In this document: positions 1 to 6,915 of the stretch, piece after piece | How positions within the stretch are numbered: position 1 is the stretch's first letter | Layout: each line of letters begins with the position of its first letter | Assembly: GCA_019747455.1 (NCBI GenBank) | Contig: JAIEQT010000320.1 | Location: 1 to 11,915 of the forward strand | Direction: 5' to 3' | Length of the DNA: 11,915 nt | DNA from: Chitinophagaceae bacterium | GTDB taxonomy: Bacteria; Bacteroidota; Bacteroidia; Chitinophagales; Chitinophagaceae | Made by a program: the position numbers and the translations under genes | Notes under the pieces: model-generated | Told to the model about the DNA's origin: nothing | The model's input: only the letters and a program-made list of their open reading frames with translations | Databases searched by the model: none

Positions 1-1
1 A

Positions 2-1450
2 ATCAGAACGCCGATGAATGGTATTATTGGGCTCATTCAATTATTGCTCAAAACCAAACTCAACGGTAAACAAGAAAAACTAGTTTCCCTGATGAGGCAA
101 ACTGCCGAAGAATTAATGGTTATTGTAAATGATATTTTACATTTTGAAAAGATTACGTTGGGCAAATTAGTATTGGAAAATATGGTATTTGACCCTATTC
201 TTCAAATAACAAAAACCGTTAGTACTTTCAAACATAAAGCAAAAGAAAAAAATATTTTTCTACGCATTCAAAAAACCGGGCATAAACAAGGCTTACGCGT
301 AATTGGCGATCCACATAGGCTTCATCAAATACTTACCAATTTAATTGCCAATGCTATTAAGTTTACCAATACCGGTGGCGTAACCATCCAAATTCAAACA
401 GCCTTTGAAAAAAATAAGGCACTACTTACGGTTCGGATAAAAGATACCGGTACCGGCATACCCAAAGATCAGTTAAATAGTATTTTTTCTCCTTTTGTTC
501 AGGCCAATCATACTACAACCAAACAATATGAAGGAACAGGTTTGGGACTCAGTATTTGTAAAAATTTAATCGATCTGCACAAGGGATCTATCACCGTATC
601 CAGTGAACTTCATAAAGGAACATGTTTTGAAATTACCATACCCTATCAACAAACCAATCTAGATCCCATTCAACCCGTATCCGATAGCATCAACATACCG
701 CCCATAAACGGTAAAAAGATATTAATAGCAGAAGATGTTCCGCTAAATTGTTTAATAGCAGAAGAGTACTTGCAAGCGCATGGGGCCATAACAAAAAGTG
801 TTAATTCCGGCATAACAGCTATAGATGCTTTACAGCAAGAGCATTTCGATTTAATACTCATGGATATTGCTATGCCTGAAATGGATGGTTTAACAGCTAC
901 CCGTATTATTCGTGAGTTACCCAACAAACAAAAAGCAAACATCCCGATTATTGCATTATCTGCCAATGCCTCAGAGGCCGATCGGGAAAGTTATATATCC
1001 GCAGGAATGCAAGCATCCATCCCTAAACCATTCTCTGAACAAATCCTCATCAACACCATCGCCCATACTTGTAAACTAAATACGGTTCCCTTTCTCTACA
1101 ATGCTTCCGCTCTTCAAAAAACGGGAAGAGGTAAACCTGCTTTTGTTGAGAAAATGGTTTCTCTGTTCTTACTTACGGCACCATCAGATATATCTCGGTT
1201 ACAAGCCGCTATTCAAGAAAAAAATTGGCCTCTCGTATACCAAACAGCGCATCGCATGAAATCTAGTTACGATGGCATGGGTATTGAATCACTCAAATCC
1301 ACCATCCGACAAGTTGAGCATATCGCTAAAATCAACCCCGACCCAAATCAATTACATGCCCTATCGAGCACCATTGCCAGTACTACAGAAAAAGTAATAC
1401 AAGCATTATCGGCAGATTTCCCAAAAAGCACCACACTCCCAATTGAATAA
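2..1450 (+). CDS. Hybrid sensor histidine kinase, C-terminal part (HisKA end-HATPase-REC-Hpt), 5' cut by window
   Basis: Multistep phosphorelay kinase of the BarA/ArcB/TorS type. The frame is open from nt 2 and begins IRTPMNGIIG, the part of the H-box that follows the phospho-acceptor His-Glu, so the catalytic His lies just outside the window and the ATG at nt 14 is internal. In order: rest of the HisKA dimerisation helices to about nt 190; HATPase_c at about nt 300-650 with N-box (NLIANAIKF), G1 (DTGTGIP), F-box-like SPFVQ and G2 (GTGLGLS); receiver domain at about nt 710-1060 with acidic AED, phospho-acceptor Asp at nt 863-865 (LMDIAMPEMDG) and a KPF loop; then an Hpt domain with its His at nt 1250-1252 (AHRMKSS). 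All visible catalytic residues are intact. The sensory N-terminus and any cognate regulator are not visible, so the stimulus is unknown. The domain call is firm. Confidence 0.95.
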   Translation: MRTPMNGIIGLIQLLLKTKLNGKQEKLVSLMRQTAEELMVIVNDILHFEKITLGKLVLENMVFDPILQITKTVSTFKHKAKEKNIFLRIQKTGHKQGLRVIGDPHRLHQILTNLIANAIKFTNTGGVTIQIQTAFEKNKALLTVRIKDTGTGIPKDQLNSIFSPFVQANHTTTKQYEGTGLGLSICKNLIDLHKGSITVSSELHKGTCFEITIPYQQTNLDPIQPVSDSINIPPINGKKILIAEDVPLNCLIAEEYLQAHGAITKSVNSGITAIDALQQEHFDLILMDIAMPEMDGLTATRIIRELPNKQKANIPIIALSANASEADRESYISAGMQASIPKPFSEQILINTIAHTCKLNTVPFLYNASALQKTGRGKPAFVEKMVSLFLLTAPSDISRLQAAIQEKNWPLVYQTAHRMKSSYDGMGIESLKSTIRQVEHIAKINPDPNQLHALSSTIASTTEKVIQALSADFPKSTTLPIE

Positions 1451-1489
1451 TCTTTTCCAAAAAATGGAAAAATGATGTTTTTGGGAAAT
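1416..1489. repeat. Inverted repeat bracketing the kinase stop codon, with a nested hairpin
   Basis: A perfect 12-bp inverted repeat pairs nt 1416-1427 (ATTTCCCAAAAA, still coding) with nt 1478-1489 (TTTTTGGGAAAT). Inside it lies a second hairpin, TTTTCCA (1453-1459) with TGGAAAA (1465-1471) around an A5 loop, just after the stop codon. No T-run follows the outer stem, so this is not a classical intrinsic terminator. It could be a 3'-end structure of the kinase mRNA. The repeat is seen directly; the role is inferred. Confidence 0.4.
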
Positions 1490-1556
1490 TAGCAACTATT
1501 TGATATTCAATCACTTAAAAAAATTTAAGCTTTGGCATTCAATTAGTACAATATAT

Positions 1557-1587
1557 ATGATTCCATCACCCCATCACCAGGAATCAT
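1557..1587. repeat. Stem-loop with tandem 8-mers upstream of the glycosyltransferase gene
   Basis: ATGATTCC (1557-1564) and GGAATCAT (1580-1587) form a perfect 8-bp inverted repeat with a 15-nt loop. The left arm's end and the loop contain two perfect tandem copies of CCATCACC (1563-1570 and 1571-1578). The element ends 19 nt before the ATG at 1607, so it probably lies in the 5' leader or the promoter region. It could be an operator or an mRNA hairpin. The structure is seen; its function is a guess. Confidence 0.45.
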
Positions 1588-1606
1588 TATAAAACTGTAC
1601 TTACAT

Positions 1607-2743
1607 ATGGAAATCATTCACCTGGTATCGGGTAAATTAACCGGCAATAATGCATTGGTAGCAGCAATCAATAATTTGGCTATAGAACAGGTTCGGCTTG
1701 GCCATCGAGTTACTTTATGGGAAATTTCAGAACATGCTAACGATAGCTTTCAGCTTAAATCTTACAAAACCGTATTATTTCCTGCTAAGTCTTTTATCTG
1801 GAAAACTACTGGTGCTATCACATCAGCCATTCAGAAATTAAAGCCTGGGGTTATTATACATATACATGGAAGTTTCGTTCCTATCTATTTTTCCATAGCT
1901 TATCATTTACGAAAATTGAATATTCCCTTTGTATATACCACCTATGGTATGTACCAAAAGGAAGAGATCAAAAAGCAAGGTCTACTTAAGCAATTATACT
2001 TTCAGCTTTTTGAGCAGATGCTAATAAGATGGTCGTCTGTACTACATATTACCGGTGCAACAGAAAAGGAAATTTTAGCAGATGCGCAAACAGATGTAGA
2101 TAAAAAATTGGTTCTGATACCAAATGGATTAACCAATGAAAACAGATTCATTCCTCCGAAAATAAAGCGCAATGATGAACCTGTTTTTGGATTCTGTGGT
2201 CAATTGGATATACATGCCAAAGGGCTAGATATTTTGTTACGCGCATTTGCTGAGTATAAGTTAAAATATTTTGAGAAAGGCGTATTGTGGATCATTGGAG
2301 ACGGTGAGGGCAAAGAAGTATTATATAAGTTAGTTAACGAACTGGGTATTCATTCCTATGTATCTTTTAAAGGAAAGATCTATGGCCTGAGAAAATTTGA
2401 GATGATGAGTAAGATCGATGTTTTCGTAAGACCTTCTCGGGTGGAGCATTTCCCCTCAGCTATACTAGAAGCGGCTTCTTCTTCTGTTCCGAGCATTGTA
2501 TCACGTGCCACGAACATGGGAGATTATATCACACAATATGATGCAGGTTATGTGCTGGCTGAAAATACGCCGAATGCTTTAGCTAAATTATTTCTCAAGT
2601 CATACCAAGATATCAAGCATTACCGATGGGATCATAAAAGAAGAAATGCTTTCAGAATGGTTAGTGAAAAATTTCAATGGAGTCGTATCGCTGAAGAACA
2701 TATTCACGTGTATGAAAAAGTACTCGATCATCAAGCAGCTTAG
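1607..2743 (+). CDS. Family 4-type glycosyltransferase (GT-B fold)
   Basis: Retaining glycosyltransferase, 378 residues, the usual length for GT4. It would move a sugar from a nucleotide donor to a cell-surface or exopolysaccharide acceptor at the cytoplasmic side of the membrane; donor and acceptor cannot be read from the sequence. The N-terminal Rossmann half starts EIIHLVSGKLTGNN with an NN/A loop and has HIHGSF (residues 85-90). The linker has IPNGL (171-175). The C-terminal half carries GQLDIHAKGLDILLRAF (198-214) and the family EX7E pair, E280 and E288 (RVEHFPSAILEA). No membrane segments are seen. The ATG at 1607 is the natural start and gives a complete N-terminal beta strand. The next gene starts 13 nt after the stop, so the two are probably co-transcribed. 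A stem-loop lies just upstream. Confidence 0.92.
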   Translation: MEIIHLVSGKLTGNNALVAAINNLAIEQVRLGHRVTLWEISEHANDSFQLKSYKTVLFPAKSFIWKTTGAITSAIQKLKPGVIIHIHGSFVPIYFSIAYHLRKLNIPFVYTTYGMYQKEEIKKQGLLKQLYFQLFEQMLIRWSSVLHITGATEKEILADAQTDVDKKLVLIPNGLTNENRFIPPKIKRNDEPVFGFCGQLDIHAKGLDILLRAFAEYKLKYFEKGVLWIIGDGEGKEVLYKLVNELGIHSYVSFKGKIYGLRKFEMMSKIDVFVRPSRVEHFPSAILEAASSSVPSIVSRATNMGDYITQYDAGYVLAENTPNALAKLFLKSYQDIKHYRWDHKRRNAFRMVSEKFQWSRIAEEHIHVYEKVLDHQAA

Positions 2744-2756
2744 CATAAGATAAGAT

Positions 2757-3425
2757 ATGTATAGTATGAACTTTATTCCCCGCAGAGAATGGCTGGAAAC
2801 CCATTGTAAGCCTGAACGTGTTCAGCAAAAAGATTCTATTCATTATCCATTTCTGTATGGCCGATATGCTTTTACGCAAACCTATATTGAACCGGAAAAC
2901 GACATTCACATTCTACTCGATCTATTCGAGCGGTTTAGTCAATTTCCATTGGTAATTAGTGGTAACTGGTATGCCAATAGTTATGCCGAAGCTTTATACA
3001 TTAAATATAACTTATGCCAGTCTGTTCATTTATTAGATACTGTTATGCCCGAACGGGTATTAAACATGCTTCGATCCAATTGCTATGTATACATTGAACC
3101 AAATCATATTGCTGCGAAAAATACGGCACTCGCAGAATCTATGTATCTACAACTTCCTACCATCGCTTATGCAAGCGAAACAAATTTGCAAATTACCAAC
3201 CATAAAGCCATGTATTACAAAACTCCCGCTGAATTACTGGAAGCTCTTAAGTCATTACACCCGGCCAAAGCGACCCAATTGGGGCATACTATGAAAAAAG
3301 TAATGGAAGAAAAACTAAATGAGTCTATACAACCAATAAACTACACCCCCGAAGATCTGCATGGTCTACCCTCCCAAAAATCTCAAAACTACCATCCCTA
3401 TACACCTTACCCATATCCTGAGTAG
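2757..3425 (+). CDS. Stand-alone C-terminal glycosyltransferase domain (DUF1972/rhamnosyltransferase-like)
   Basis: 222 residues, about half the length of a GT-B enzyme. The visible part matches the donor-binding C-terminal domain: GRYAFTQTYIEPENDIHILL (35-54, where full-length relatives have the 'GR-EPENNI' turn), LVISGNWY (65-72), and YIEPNHIAAKNTALAESM (112-129), which aligns with the family's 'YIHGHSVGGTNPSLLEAM'. The acidic Glu of that motif is kept (E127); the Gly-Gly is replaced by Ala-Ala. There is no room for an N-terminal acceptor domain, because the upstream gene stops 13 nt before. ATG 2757 is used; ATG 2766 is an alternative. Residues 190-222 are Pro/Tyr-rich and are read antisense to the conserved end of the LuxE-like gene, so that tail is probably unconstrained. 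It may be a decayed enzyme or a split GT working with a partner. Confidence 0.7.
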   Translation: MYSMNFIPRREWLETHCKPERVQQKDSIHYPFLYGRYAFTQTYIEPENDIHILLDLFERFSQFPLVISGNWYANSYAEALYIKYNLCQSVHLLDTVMPERVLNMLRSNCYVYIEPNHIAAKNTALAESMYLQLPTIAYASETNLQITNHKAMYYKTPAELLEALKSLHPAKATQLGHTMKKVMEEKLNESIQPINYTPEDLHGLPSQKSQNYHPYTPYPYPE

Positions 3426-4302
3426 CTATACATGAACAACTGTTTACATTTGCCAAGTCAATAATTTGTAACAGCCCTTCCCCATGTTCTCTAACTTCAA
3501 AAGGATCATCTTCGGTTCTTACTAATACGCACATCCAGGGAGGACAATAATACCTCCCATCTTTTTTCGCATAGGCCTGACTCATCAATTCCGTCATGCC
3601 ATATTCTCCCTGAATGCTTTGTACCCCAAAGCCATCCTGCAACCGATTATGAAGTTCTTTTCTAGTCAGTTCTTTACCCCTTCCTTTCATGCCGCCGGTT
3701 TCTAGGATAATGGTATGATTCAATTGCTGAGGGTATTCTGCTATAAAATCGAGCAGGGCAAAAGTTACCCCAATTAACATAGTAGGTTGTTCCTGTTCTT
3801 CCAAAACTTTTAATGTATGCGCAAGCTCGGCATGATTGTACAGATAAAAACCACTGCTAGGATGTGCCGACTTCTTGATCAAATGATCTGCCATATATAC
3901 TAATGATGATCCCGATCTCTCCAGATATGCCGGCAATAATGCCAGTATACACCAGTTATGGATACTGCCATAGAAATATTCAAATCCTCTTGTAAAACTT
4001 TCTTCATACAATCCTATATCTCGAACATAATGACGGCTATTTACCGTACCTGTAGTGCCGCTACTCTCAAATACTATTTGCGGTTCAAATTCCCCCGTTA
4101 CTACTGTATGTGTTTTAAAAAAGGATACAGGCAACGCCGGGATAGCTGTAATACTCTTATCCTGTGAAGGCAAGGGCATCAATTCAGCCCAAGCGCGATA
4201 AACCGCATTGTTTTCCCGTTGATAGCGGTATTGCTCATGAGCCAGTGAGGAAAAACCGTTAGAAGATACTTGAAATATATTGTTAAGGTTTGCAAAAGCC
4301 AC
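3325..4302 (-). CDS. LuxE-family acyl-protein synthetase (adenylate-forming)
   Basis: 325 residues of the LuxE/acyl-protein synthetase family (ANL-like superfamily), which activates a carboxylic acid with ATP and passes the acyl group to a thiol. Motifs: P-loop-like FESSGTTG (78-85) followed by SRHYVRD; ETGGMKGRGKE (201-211); GEYGMTELMSQAY (232-244); and the C-terminal GRVDHADLRGCSLL (310-323), which contains C320. In luciferase-type LuxE an acyl-Cys near the C-terminus is known; equating it with C320 is inference. No LuxC or LuxD partner is present, so the substrate is unknown and bioluminescence is not implied. The start is GTG at 4302; the first internal ATG is at residue 42 and would remove conserved sequence. 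The 3' end overlaps the glycosyltransferase-like gene by 101 bp, and the 5' end faces the lipoprotein gene across 49 nt. Confidence 0.85.
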   Translation of the reverse strand: MAFANLNNIFQVSSNGFSSLAHEQYRYQRENNAVYRAWAELMPLPSQDKSITAIPALPVSFFKTHTVVTGEFEPQIVFESSGTTGTVNSRHYVRDIGLYEESFTRGFEYFYGSIHNWCILALLPAYLERSGSSLVYMADHLIKKSAHPSSGFYLYNHAELAHTLKVLEEQEQPTMLIGVTFALLDFIAEYPQQLNHTIILETGGMKGRGKELTRKELHNRLQDGFGVQSIQGEYGMTELMSQAYAKKDGRYYCPPWMCVLVRTEDDPFEVREHGEGLLQIIDLANVNSCSCIATQDMGKVYRDGSFEIFGRVDHADLRGCSLLVV

Positions 4303-4326
4303 TTTCGCGATTTGTTGAGTTTTGTT

Positions 4327-4334
4327 TATTTTTG
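4327..4334 (+). promoter_or_regulatory. Bacteroidota -7 promoter element for the lipoprotein operon
   Basis: TATTTTTG is a perfect match to the Bacteroidota -7 consensus TAnnTTTG and ends 17 nt before the ATG at 4352. It predicts a leader of roughly 12 nt. A clear -33 TTTG at the usual spacing is not seen; TTTC at 4303-4306 is the nearest candidate. The motif is seen; activity is inferred. Confidence 0.5.
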
Positions 4335-4351
4335 AATAGAAAGCAAGATTA

Positions 4352-4804
4352 ATGAGAACAAAAATATTAATACTGATTACATTACCACTGTTTTTTTACG
4401 CTTGTAAGAAATCGACATATACTACCAAGCCCCAAATCAGTTTACTCCCGCTTAGTGGGAATACCCTCACCCAAGGCCAAATATTGAAGTTTGAATTAGA
4501 ATTTACAGATAAAGAAGGAGATATCCAGGATACCCTTTGGGTACAGAAAGTTTCCAGAACTTGCCCTACTACCCCCGGCGTTCAATTTATCAGCAAAAAC
4601 AAAATCCCCGACTTCACACCTACTCCCAATTTAAAAGGAAAACTTGAAATTAGCTTCGTGTATAATGCAAATGTAACCGGTATTCAGTCTATTGTAGGCT
4701 GCTCTAATCGGAATGATACTTCTTTTTTTCGTTTTTGGATGAAAGATAAAGCACAGAACAGAAGTGATACGATTACGTCGCCCGATATTATACTCATCCG
4801 ATAA
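4352..4804 (+). CDS. Small lipoprotein, unknown function
   Basis: 150 residues. The N-terminus MRTKILILITLPLFFYACKK is a type II signal peptide: basic start, hydrophobic core and a lipobox FYAC, with Cys18 as the lipidated residue. The mature part begins KKSTYTTKP and appears to be a single beta-rich domain; phrases such as LKFELEFTDKEGDIQDTLWV and FRFWMKDKAQNRSD resemble Ig/PKD-like repeats of Bacteroidota surface lipoproteins. Two further Cys (in RTCPTT and VGCSNR) could form a disulfide in the periplasm. I do not recognise a named family. Its stop codon overlaps the next start by 1 nt (TAATG), so translation of the membrane protein downstream is probably coupled, and the two may act together at the envelope. 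Confidence 0.75.
   Translation: MRTKILILITLPLFFYACKKSTYTTKPQISLLPLSGNTLTQGQILKFELEFTDKEGDIQDTLWVQKVSRTCPTTPGVQFISKNKIPDFTPTPNLKGKLEISFVYNANVTGIQSIVGCSNRNDTSFFRFWMKDKAQNRSDTITSPDIILIR
4359..4366 (-). promoter_or_regulatory. Candidate -7 promoter element for the LuxE-like gene
   Basis: The minus strand reads TATTTTTG (plus-strand CAAAAATA), a perfect TAnnTTTG match, 56 nt upstream of the GTG at 4302. It lies inside the first codons of the divergent lipoprotein gene. No clear -33 element is seen, and the sequence is constrained by coding, so chance is a real alternative. Confidence 0.3.
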
Positions 4805-5718
4805 TGCGGTATTGGCTTCATGTAATACGTTTTATTTTTTTTGGAAATTATTTCTACGGTATCTGCGCAGTAGCGTTATCTATTGAAACAGCTTATCAAC
4901 AAGCTATTTCATTCAATAGTGTGCTTTGCTATCTGTTTATTTTCTGCATCACGGTGTTATATTATACACATGCCTATTTACATACCTCCTATAACGCCCC
5001 TCCTCATCATCATACGCGAGATATTTGGTATGCTAAAAATCAAAAACTGGTTTTTGGTTCTCAAATATTACTAACACTCATATCTCTTTTTTTAGTTTTG
5101 ATTTTTATAACCGGATGGCAACCCCATTTTAAATATGTACCCTTACAAACATGGTTGTTCCTCTTACTTGCTTTGGCAGCATTAGGGATGTATTATGGTG
5201 GCTGGAATCCCGGTAAATCAGTAATCAGCTTACGACATACCGGTTGGCTAAAACCCCTGATCATAGGCTTTGCCTGGGCTTGTTGTGTTTCTTTTTTACC
5301 TATGGTTTTTTATGATCTGAATGATAAAAGCAATAAAACCTATTCTTGGATTACCTTATTTTTATTCATTAAGAATTGGTTATACATCAGTGTATTGTGC
5401 GTGCTTTTCGATATTAAAGATTACGCCACCGATGCTAATCAGGCACTTAAAACATATGTGGTTACCCATGGGCTTCGAAAAACCATTTTTAATTTTGTTA
5501 TTCCGGTTACCGTTATAGCCCATTGCTGCTTATTATTAACAGCCTATTCAAAAGGGTTTCATGCAAGTAGAATTGTATTCAACACAATACCCTTTATTTT
5601 GTTGATAATTGTTGCCTGGTCCATGCACCGCCGTAAGTCGATTCTCTATTATCTTGCAGTAATAGACGGACTCATGCTCATAAAAGCCCTTTGTGGTATT
5701 GCTGGATCCATTTTCTAA
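4804..5718 (+). CDS. UbiA-like polytopic membrane protein with only the second Asp motif
   Basis: 304 residues with about nine hydrophobic segments (approx. 11-29, 40-57, 83-103, 114-131, 148-170, 182-202, 227-247, 259-274, 280-300). The stretch LFDIKDYATDANQALKTYVV (201-220) matches the second Asp motif of UbiA prenyltransferases (D203, D206, D210), and LKPLIIGFAWA (149-159) also fits that family. The first motif (NDxxDxxxD), expected around residues 55-75, is not found; this loop instead reads THAYLHTSYNAPPHHHTRD, rich in His. The protein could be a divergent UbiA homologue with altered chemistry or no prenyl transfer. The start ATG overlaps the lipoprotein stop, and the M42 peptidase gene follows after 10 nt. 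Family membership is fairly likely; activity is uncertain. Confidence 0.7.
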   Translation: MRYWLHVIRFIFFGNYFYGICAVALSIETAYQQAISFNSVLCYLFIFCITVLYYTHAYLHTSYNAPPHHHTRDIWYAKNQKLVFGSQILLTLISLFLVLIFITGWQPHFKYVPLQTWLFLLLALAALGMYYGGWNPGKSVISLRHTGWLKPLIIGFAWACCVSFLPMVFYDLNDKSNKTYSWITLFLFIKNWLYISVLCVLFDIKDYATDANQALKTYVVTHGLRKTIFNFVIPVTVIAHCCLLLTAYSKGFHASRIVFNTIPFILLIIVAWSMHRRKSILYYLAVIDGLMLIKALCGIAGSIF

Positions 5719-5728
5719 AATAAATATT

Positions 5729-6850
5729 ATGGCTACTACAAAAAAAATTAAACGCGCCAACGCTAAACAAGTTACTACACCTGCTTCCATGCAGTTTTTA
5801 AAAGACTATATCAATACACCCTCTCCTGTTGGGTTTGAGAGTGGTGGACAAAAACTGTGGCTAAATTATATCAAACCATATGTAGATAGCATTTATACAG
5901 ATCCTTATGGAACAGCCGTTGGTATTATTAACCCGGATGCGCCTTTTAAAGTAGTAATAGAAGCACATGCCGATGAGATCAGCTGGTTTGTAAATTATAT
6001 TAACGATCAGGGGCTAATTTATTTAAAAAGAAATGGTGGTGTAGATCACCAGATCGCACCGGCTAAAAGAGTATGGATACATGGTAAAAAAGGGCCTGTG
6101 AAAGCTGTTTTTGGATGGCCTGCCATACATACCCGTTTGAGTAATCCCGATCAAAAAGAACCGAACCCCAAAATTGAAAATCTATGTTTAGATTGTGGTG
6201 CCCGATCTAAAAAAGAAGTAGAAGCCTTAGGCATCCATATAGGCTCTGTAGTAACATACGAAGAAGGTTATGAAGAACTGGCTTACGATTTTTTGATCGG
6301 AAGGGCATTCGATAATCGAGTGGGTGGTTTTATGATTGCTGAAGTAGCCCGACTATTAAAAGAGAACAAAAAGAAATTACCGTTCGGATTATATGTAGTG
6401 AATGCGGTACAAGAGGAAATCGGTTTGCGCGGAGCCGAGATGATTGCGCGGAGAATAAAACCTGATATTGCTATTATCACAGATGTTACGCATGATACGA
6501 ATACACCTATGATCAGCAAAATTATTGAAGGAGACATTCAATGTGGAAAAGGGCCATCGCTTGCATATGCCCCTGCCATTCACAATAAGTTATTAAAACT
6601 GGTAGAAGACACTGCAGAAAAAAACAAAATACCCATTCAAATGCGTACCCTGAGCAGAAGTACCGGAACCGATACGGATAGCTTTGCTTATGCCAATGAT
6701 GGATGTCCTTCTGTATTGATTTCTATCCCGTTGAGGTATATGCACACTACGGTTGAAATGTTACATAAGGATGATATCAACAATACCATTCGTTTGATGT
6801 ATGAAACATTACTAACCCTAAGTCCGAAAACGAATTTAAGTTACCTCTGA
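5729..6850 (+). CDS. M42-family metallo-aminopeptidase
   Basis: 373 residues, the usual length for M42 (TET-type) cytoplasmic aminopeptidases, which trim N-terminal residues from peptides with a two-metal centre in large hollow oligomers. The metal and catalytic residues are all visible: H80 and D82 (AHADEI), D195 (GRAFDNRVGG), the catalytic pair E229-E230 (VQEEIGLRGAEM), D252 (ITDVTHD) and H339 (PLRYMHTT). TGTDTDSFAY (about residues 311-320) fits the family's C-terminal region. The ATG at 5729 is preferred: a GTG at 5693 would extend the protein by 12 residues inside the preceding gene, without family support. It is third in a tight run after the lipoprotein and UbiA-like genes. The Met of the usual AHMDE is Ala here. 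Whether it acts on free peptides or on a dedicated product is unknown. Confidence 0.9.
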   Translation: MATTKKIKRANAKQVTTPASMQFLKDYINTPSPVGFESGGQKLWLNYIKPYVDSIYTDPYGTAVGIINPDAPFKVVIEAHADEISWFVNYINDQGLIYLKRNGGVDHQIAPAKRVWIHGKKGPVKAVFGWPAIHTRLSNPDQKEPNPKIENLCLDCGARSKKEVEALGIHIGSVVTYEEGYEELAYDFLIGRAFDNRVGGFMIAEVARLLKENKKKLPFGLYVVNAVQEEIGLRGAEMIARRIKPDIAIITDVTHDTNTPMISKIIEGDIQCGKGPSLAYAPAIHNKLLKLVEDTAEKNKIPIQMRTLSRSTGTDTDSFAYANDGCPSVLISIPLRYMHTTVEMLHKDDINNTIRLMYETLLTLSPKTNLSYL

Positions 6851-6870
6851 GATATGTTATTAAATCGTGT

Positions 6871-6898
6871 ATTTTAGGGGCCTACAGGCCGTAAAAAT
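6871..6898. promoter_or_regulatory. 28-bp imperfect palindrome at the -33 region of the amidotransferase promoter
   Basis: The sequence is symmetric about its centre: ATTTT (6871-6875) pairs with AAAAT (6894-6898), and GGCC (6879-6882) with GGCC (6887-6890) around TACA. It sits just upstream of the TAAGTTTG element at 6903, where the -33 contact would fall. Its position and symmetry suit a repressor or activator site. No T-run follows, so it is a poor terminator for the M42 gene upstream. The symmetry is seen; binding is inferred. Confidence 0.4.
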
Positions 6899-6902
6899 GC
6901 CC

Positions 6903-6910
6903 TAAGTTTG
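6903..6910 (+). promoter_or_regulatory. Bacteroidota -7 promoter element of the glutamine amidotransferase gene
   Basis: TAAGTTTG fits TAnnTTTG exactly and lies 5 nt before the ATG at 6916. Transcription normally starts a few bases after this element, so the mRNA would begin at or next to the start codon. No -33 TTTG is seen at normal spacing; that region is occupied by a palindrome. Confidence 0.55.
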
Positions 6911-6915
6911 CAACA

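Noticed and set aside
670..966. 98-codon open frame on the minus strand inside the kinase receiver domain
   Set aside because: It is antisense to clearly conserved REC coding sequence, has no family features, and no promoter motif was seen. The same holds for the other short antisense or out-of-frame stretches inside the genes listed.
5693..5728. Longer M42 peptidase starting at GTG 5693
   Set aside because: The extension lies within the end of the UbiA-like gene, adds residues without family match, and an ATG follows at 5729.
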